A stretch of DNA of 6,614 bases from Planctomycetota bacterium. Its GTDB lineage: Bacteria; Planctomycetota; Planctomycetia; Pirellulales; Pirellulaceae. Where the stretch lies: positions 1 through 6,614 of the forward strand of contig JAPLNJ010000937.1 of assembly GCA_026692885.1 (NCBI GenBank), written 5' to 3'. Below the pieces are notes generated by a model. That model had not been told where the DNA came from, ran no database searches, and worked only from the letters and a program-made list of their open reading frames with translations. Made by a program: the position numbers and the translations under genes. Positions 5,017-6,614 of this stretch are shown one piece after another (positions within the stretch are counted from its first letter, which is position 1; every line of letters begins with the position of its first letter).

Positions 5017-6144
5017 CTATTCTCCGGCTCCCAAGACGACGCCCACGTTGACTTCACGGCCCTCTCGGACCACCGTCAAGAGCACCTCTTCGCCCGGCCG
5101 CTTTCTTTCAATGGCGGACAGCAAGTCATCCGCTTTCTTGACCCGCTGGCCGTCGACCGCCACGATCATGTCGGCGTAGTTGCGATCGATACGGGTTTCC
5201 TCGTAGCTGAACGGTCCCTTGCGTTTCTGCTGACGGACCACCCGGAAGCCCCGCACACCGGCACGCTCGGCCGGACCGCCTTCGGCCAGCGTGGCGATGA
5301 CCAAGCCCTGCTCCGTCTGATAGACTCGCGTGATGCCGATGTCCGGCCGGATGACGCGTCCCTTTTCGATCAACTGCGGCACCACCCGCCCGATGATGTT
5401 GACCGGGATGGCGAATCCTACGCCCGTGTTGGCCCCGGTCGGACTGGCGATGGCGGTGTTCATCCCGATCAAGCGGCCGTGACTGTCCAACAAAGGTCCG
5501 CCGGAGTTGCCCTGATTCAGTGCGGCGTCGATCTGGATGATCGACTTCATCGTTCGCCCGCTCCGCGATGGCAGCGACCGATTGAGACTCGAGATAATGC
5601 CGACCGTCATGGTCCGTTCCAAGCCGAACGGGTTTCCGATTGCGAAGGCTTTCTGGCCCACCCGCAGATTTGACGAATCGGCGAATTCGACCGGGAACAA
5701 GGATTCACGCGGGGCTTTGATGTGCAGCACCGCAATGTCGAACACCGGATCCGCCCCCTTTAGGCTGGCATCGTAGCTTTCGCCGTTGGACAGGGTGACG
5801 CGGGCGTCCTGAGCCCCTTCGATCACGTGGTAATTTGTCAGAATGTGGCCGTCCTGGTCCAGTACGGATCCGGAGCCGGCACCCTCGGCAGGTTCCAGGG
5901 CGATGAACCACTCCGCACGCGGGATGCGGGTCGTGATATTCACCACGCTGCGATTGACTTTCTCGTAAACCGCGATGTTGACCCGTTCCTCCGGCGTGTA
6001 CTCGTCCGTGACACCTAAGTCAAGCGGAACGGCGGTGCGGTCCTGGGCCGCCAACCGCGGCTCGACAGGACGGGCGGTGAGTGCGACGGCCACCAAGGCG
6101 CCACAAAACCCCGAAATCACGCAAGCGATCAAGTATCTGTTCAT
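5017..6144 (-). CDS. HtrA/Deg-family (S1C) serine protease with one PDZ domain
   Basis: This 375-residue envelope protease has an N-terminal hydrophobic anchor or uncleaved signal at about 4-24, a linker, a trypsin-like domain at about 55-260 and one PDZ domain at about 266-372. The catalytic triad is complete: His106 (TNYHVIEG), Asp136 (FDIAVLHI) and Ser214 (QGNSGGPLLD). The conserved AIGNPFGL and GVGFAIPVN motifs are present. It should degrade or refold damaged periplasmic proteins, with PDZ-gated activation. The PDZ domain carries an unusual basic insertion, RVVRQQKRKGPFSYEETRID (301-320), between the AGVRG loop and the DMIVAVDGQ strand. The ATG at 6142-6144 is preferred over one ten codons upstream because AAGGAG lies 10 nt before it. 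The gene is divergent from the LsrG-like gene and convergent with the coiled-coil gene, 46 bp away. Confidence 0.95.
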   Translation of the reverse strand: MNRYLIACVISGFCGALVAVALTARPVEPRLAAQDRTAVPLDLGVTDEYTPEERVNIAVYEKVNRSVVNITTRIPRAEWFIALEPAEGAGSGSVLDQDGHILTNYHVIEGAQDARVTLSNGESYDASLKGADPVFDIAVLHIKAPRESLFPVEFADSSNLRVGQKAFAIGNPFGLERTMTVGIISSLNRSLPSRSGRTMKSIIQIDAALNQGNSGGPLLDSHGRLIGMNTAIASPTGANTGVGFAIPVNIIGRVVPQLIEKGRVIRPDIGITRVYQTEQGLVIATLAEGGPAERAGVRGFRVVRQQKRKGPFSYEETRIDRNYADMIVAVDGQRVKKADDLLSAIERKRPGEEVLLTVVREGREVNVGVVLGAGE

Positions 6145-6154
6145 GCTGTCTCTG

Positions 6155-6160
6155 CTCCTT
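6155..6160 (-). promoter_or_regulatory. Shine-Dalgarno site fixing the protease start
   Basis: The minus-strand AAGGAG (plus-strand CTCCTT) lies 10 nt before the ATG at 6144. The alternative ATG at 6174 has no comparable site and would add ten hydrophilic residues before the signal anchor. Confidence 0.65.
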
Positions 6161-6173
6161 GTGCTTGTGAGCA

Positions 6174-6202
6174 AGGATACGAAAAACTCGGCGTCTTGAC
6201 CA
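6174..6202 (-). promoter_or_regulatory. Possible sigma70-type promoter for the HtrA protease
   Basis: On the minus strand TGGTCA (6197-6202) and TATCCT (6174-6179) each match four of six consensus bases and are separated by exactly 17 bp. Transcription would begin near 6167, giving a short leader that contains the AAGGAG site. This is a weak consensus match only; in planctomycetes a stress sigma factor could use a different motif. Confidence 0.3.
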
Positions 6203-6224
6203 GTTGATTCTGATCCCTCACCGC

Positions 6225-6253
6225 TTGTCTCGGTAAGCCTGGCCGTTTACGCT
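6225..6253 (+). promoter_or_regulatory. Weak candidate promoter for the LsrG-like gene
   Basis: TTGTCT (6225-6230, four of six) and TACGCT (6248-6253, three of six) are 17 bp apart. Transcription would start near 6260, 8 bp ahead of the AAAGGAG ribosome-binding site (6268-6274). Placement is sensible but the match is poor. Confidence 0.22.
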
Positions 6254-6280
6254 ACGTCGCTACTGCGAAAGGAGCACACT

Positions 6281-6586
6281 ATGTACGTCGTCGCTGTCAC
6301 CGTTCACGTAAAACCCGATTGTGTAGATGCGTTTGTGAAGGCCACGTTGGATAACGCCAGAAACACCCGGCGCGAACCGGAGAACGCCCGGTTCGATGTC
6401 TTGCAGGCCGAGGACGATCCGAATCGATTTCTGCTGTACGAGGCGTATCACAGCCTGGAAGGGTTCGTGAAGCATCAACAGACGCAACACTACCTGCGTT
6501 GGAAAACCGCCATGGCCGACGCGATGGCCCAACCGCGTCAAGGCCTCAAACACCAGAGCATCTTCTTCGGCGATACGGTGTCGTAG
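6281..6586 (+). CDS. LsrG/YgiN-like antibiotic-biosynthesis-monooxygenase (ABM) fold protein
   Basis: This 101-residue cytoplasmic protein is a single ABM (dimeric alpha-beta barrel) domain at about 1-95. The sequence follows the LsrG-type pattern: the start strand VVAVTVHVKPDCVDAF, then NTRREPENARFDVLQ (28-42), NRFLLYEAY (48-56) and a helix with HQQTQHYLRW (65-74). In E. coli LsrG isomerises phosphorylated autoinducer-2 breakdown product, while other members are quinol monooxygenases or unknown. The specific reaction here cannot be assigned, and no lsr transport or kinase gene is visible. The ATG at 6281 has a strong AAAGGAG at 6268-6274. The next gene starts 2 bp after its stop, so the two are likely translationally coupled and may act in one pathway. 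Confidence 0.85.
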   Translation: MYVVAVTVHVKPDCVDAFVKATLDNARNTRREPENARFDVLQAEDDPNRFLLYEAYHSLEGFVKHQQTQHYLRWKTAMADAMAQPRQGLKHQSIFFGDTVS

Positions 6587-6588
6587 TC

Positions 6589-6614
6589 ATGGAACCGTTC
6601 GAATTCTTCACCGT
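6589..6614 (+). CDS. Start of a further gene, cut by the window end (possibly iron-containing alcohol dehydrogenase)
   Basis: ATG at 6589 opens a frame reading MEPFEFFT before the window ends. It begins 2 bp after the stop of the LsrG-like gene and lacks a clear Shine-Dalgarno site of its own, which suggests translational coupling. The M-x-x-F-x-F start resembles the N-terminus of iron-containing alcohol dehydrogenases, which I recall beside such ABM genes. Eight residues are too few to be sure. Confidence 0.45.

Noticed and set aside
5705..5911. Minus-strand alternative frame inside the HtrA gene
   Set aside because: It overlaps the catalytic domain coding region in another frame and has no features of its own.

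Overview
The window reads as chromosomal DNA of a GC-rich bacterium. My best guess is a planctomycete (Pirellulales-like): a secreted FKBP, paired STAS proteins, an HtrA protease with a modified PDZ domain and a short DKKAKKR coiled-coil protein sit between many long palindromic intergenic elements. This assignment rests on general impression and was not checked by any search.

Layout. Positions 1-340 are a nested palindromic repeat with no convincing gene. Positions 498-881 hold a possible small exported protein of unknown function. A 129-bp MITE-like inverted repeat flanked by TTA (1006-1134) separates it from a secreted FKBP-type peptidyl-prolyl isomerase (1195-1677, +). Only 12 bp further on, converging with it, is a MacB/FtsX-type ABC transporter permease (1690-2937, -). 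No ATPase or adaptor gene lies beside the permease. Its upstream side is instead filled by three different palindromic elements (2955-3043, 3047-3158, 3210-3381). About 400 bp without a recognisable gene follow.

A tRNA with a CAT anticodon (3832-3906), preceded by a good sigma70-like promoter, opens a plus-strand group. This contains two tandem STAS (anti-sigma-factor-antagonist-like) genes at 3974-4333 and 4414-4767, then a 56-residue coiled-coil protein (4800-4970). The STAS genes are a clear local duplication. Leader, coding region and 3' flank are all repeated, about 83% identical in protein by hand alignment, and the left edge of the repeat coincides with the 3' end of the tRNA.

An HtrA/Deg-type S1C serine protease with one PDZ domain (5017-6144, -) converges on the coiled-coil gene and diverges from an LsrG/ABM-type small monooxygenase-fold gene (6281-6586, +). 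The latter is apparently coupled to a further gene starting at 6589 and running off the window.

Functionally, the FKBP and HtrA proteases are envelope protein-folding and quality-control factors. The permease is an envelope transporter part. The STAS pair suggests partner-switching regulation, but no kinase or phosphatase partner is visible. I see no CRISPR array, integrase, transposase or defence system. The most unusual content is the density and variety of palindromic elements and the tRNA-abutting STAS duplication.
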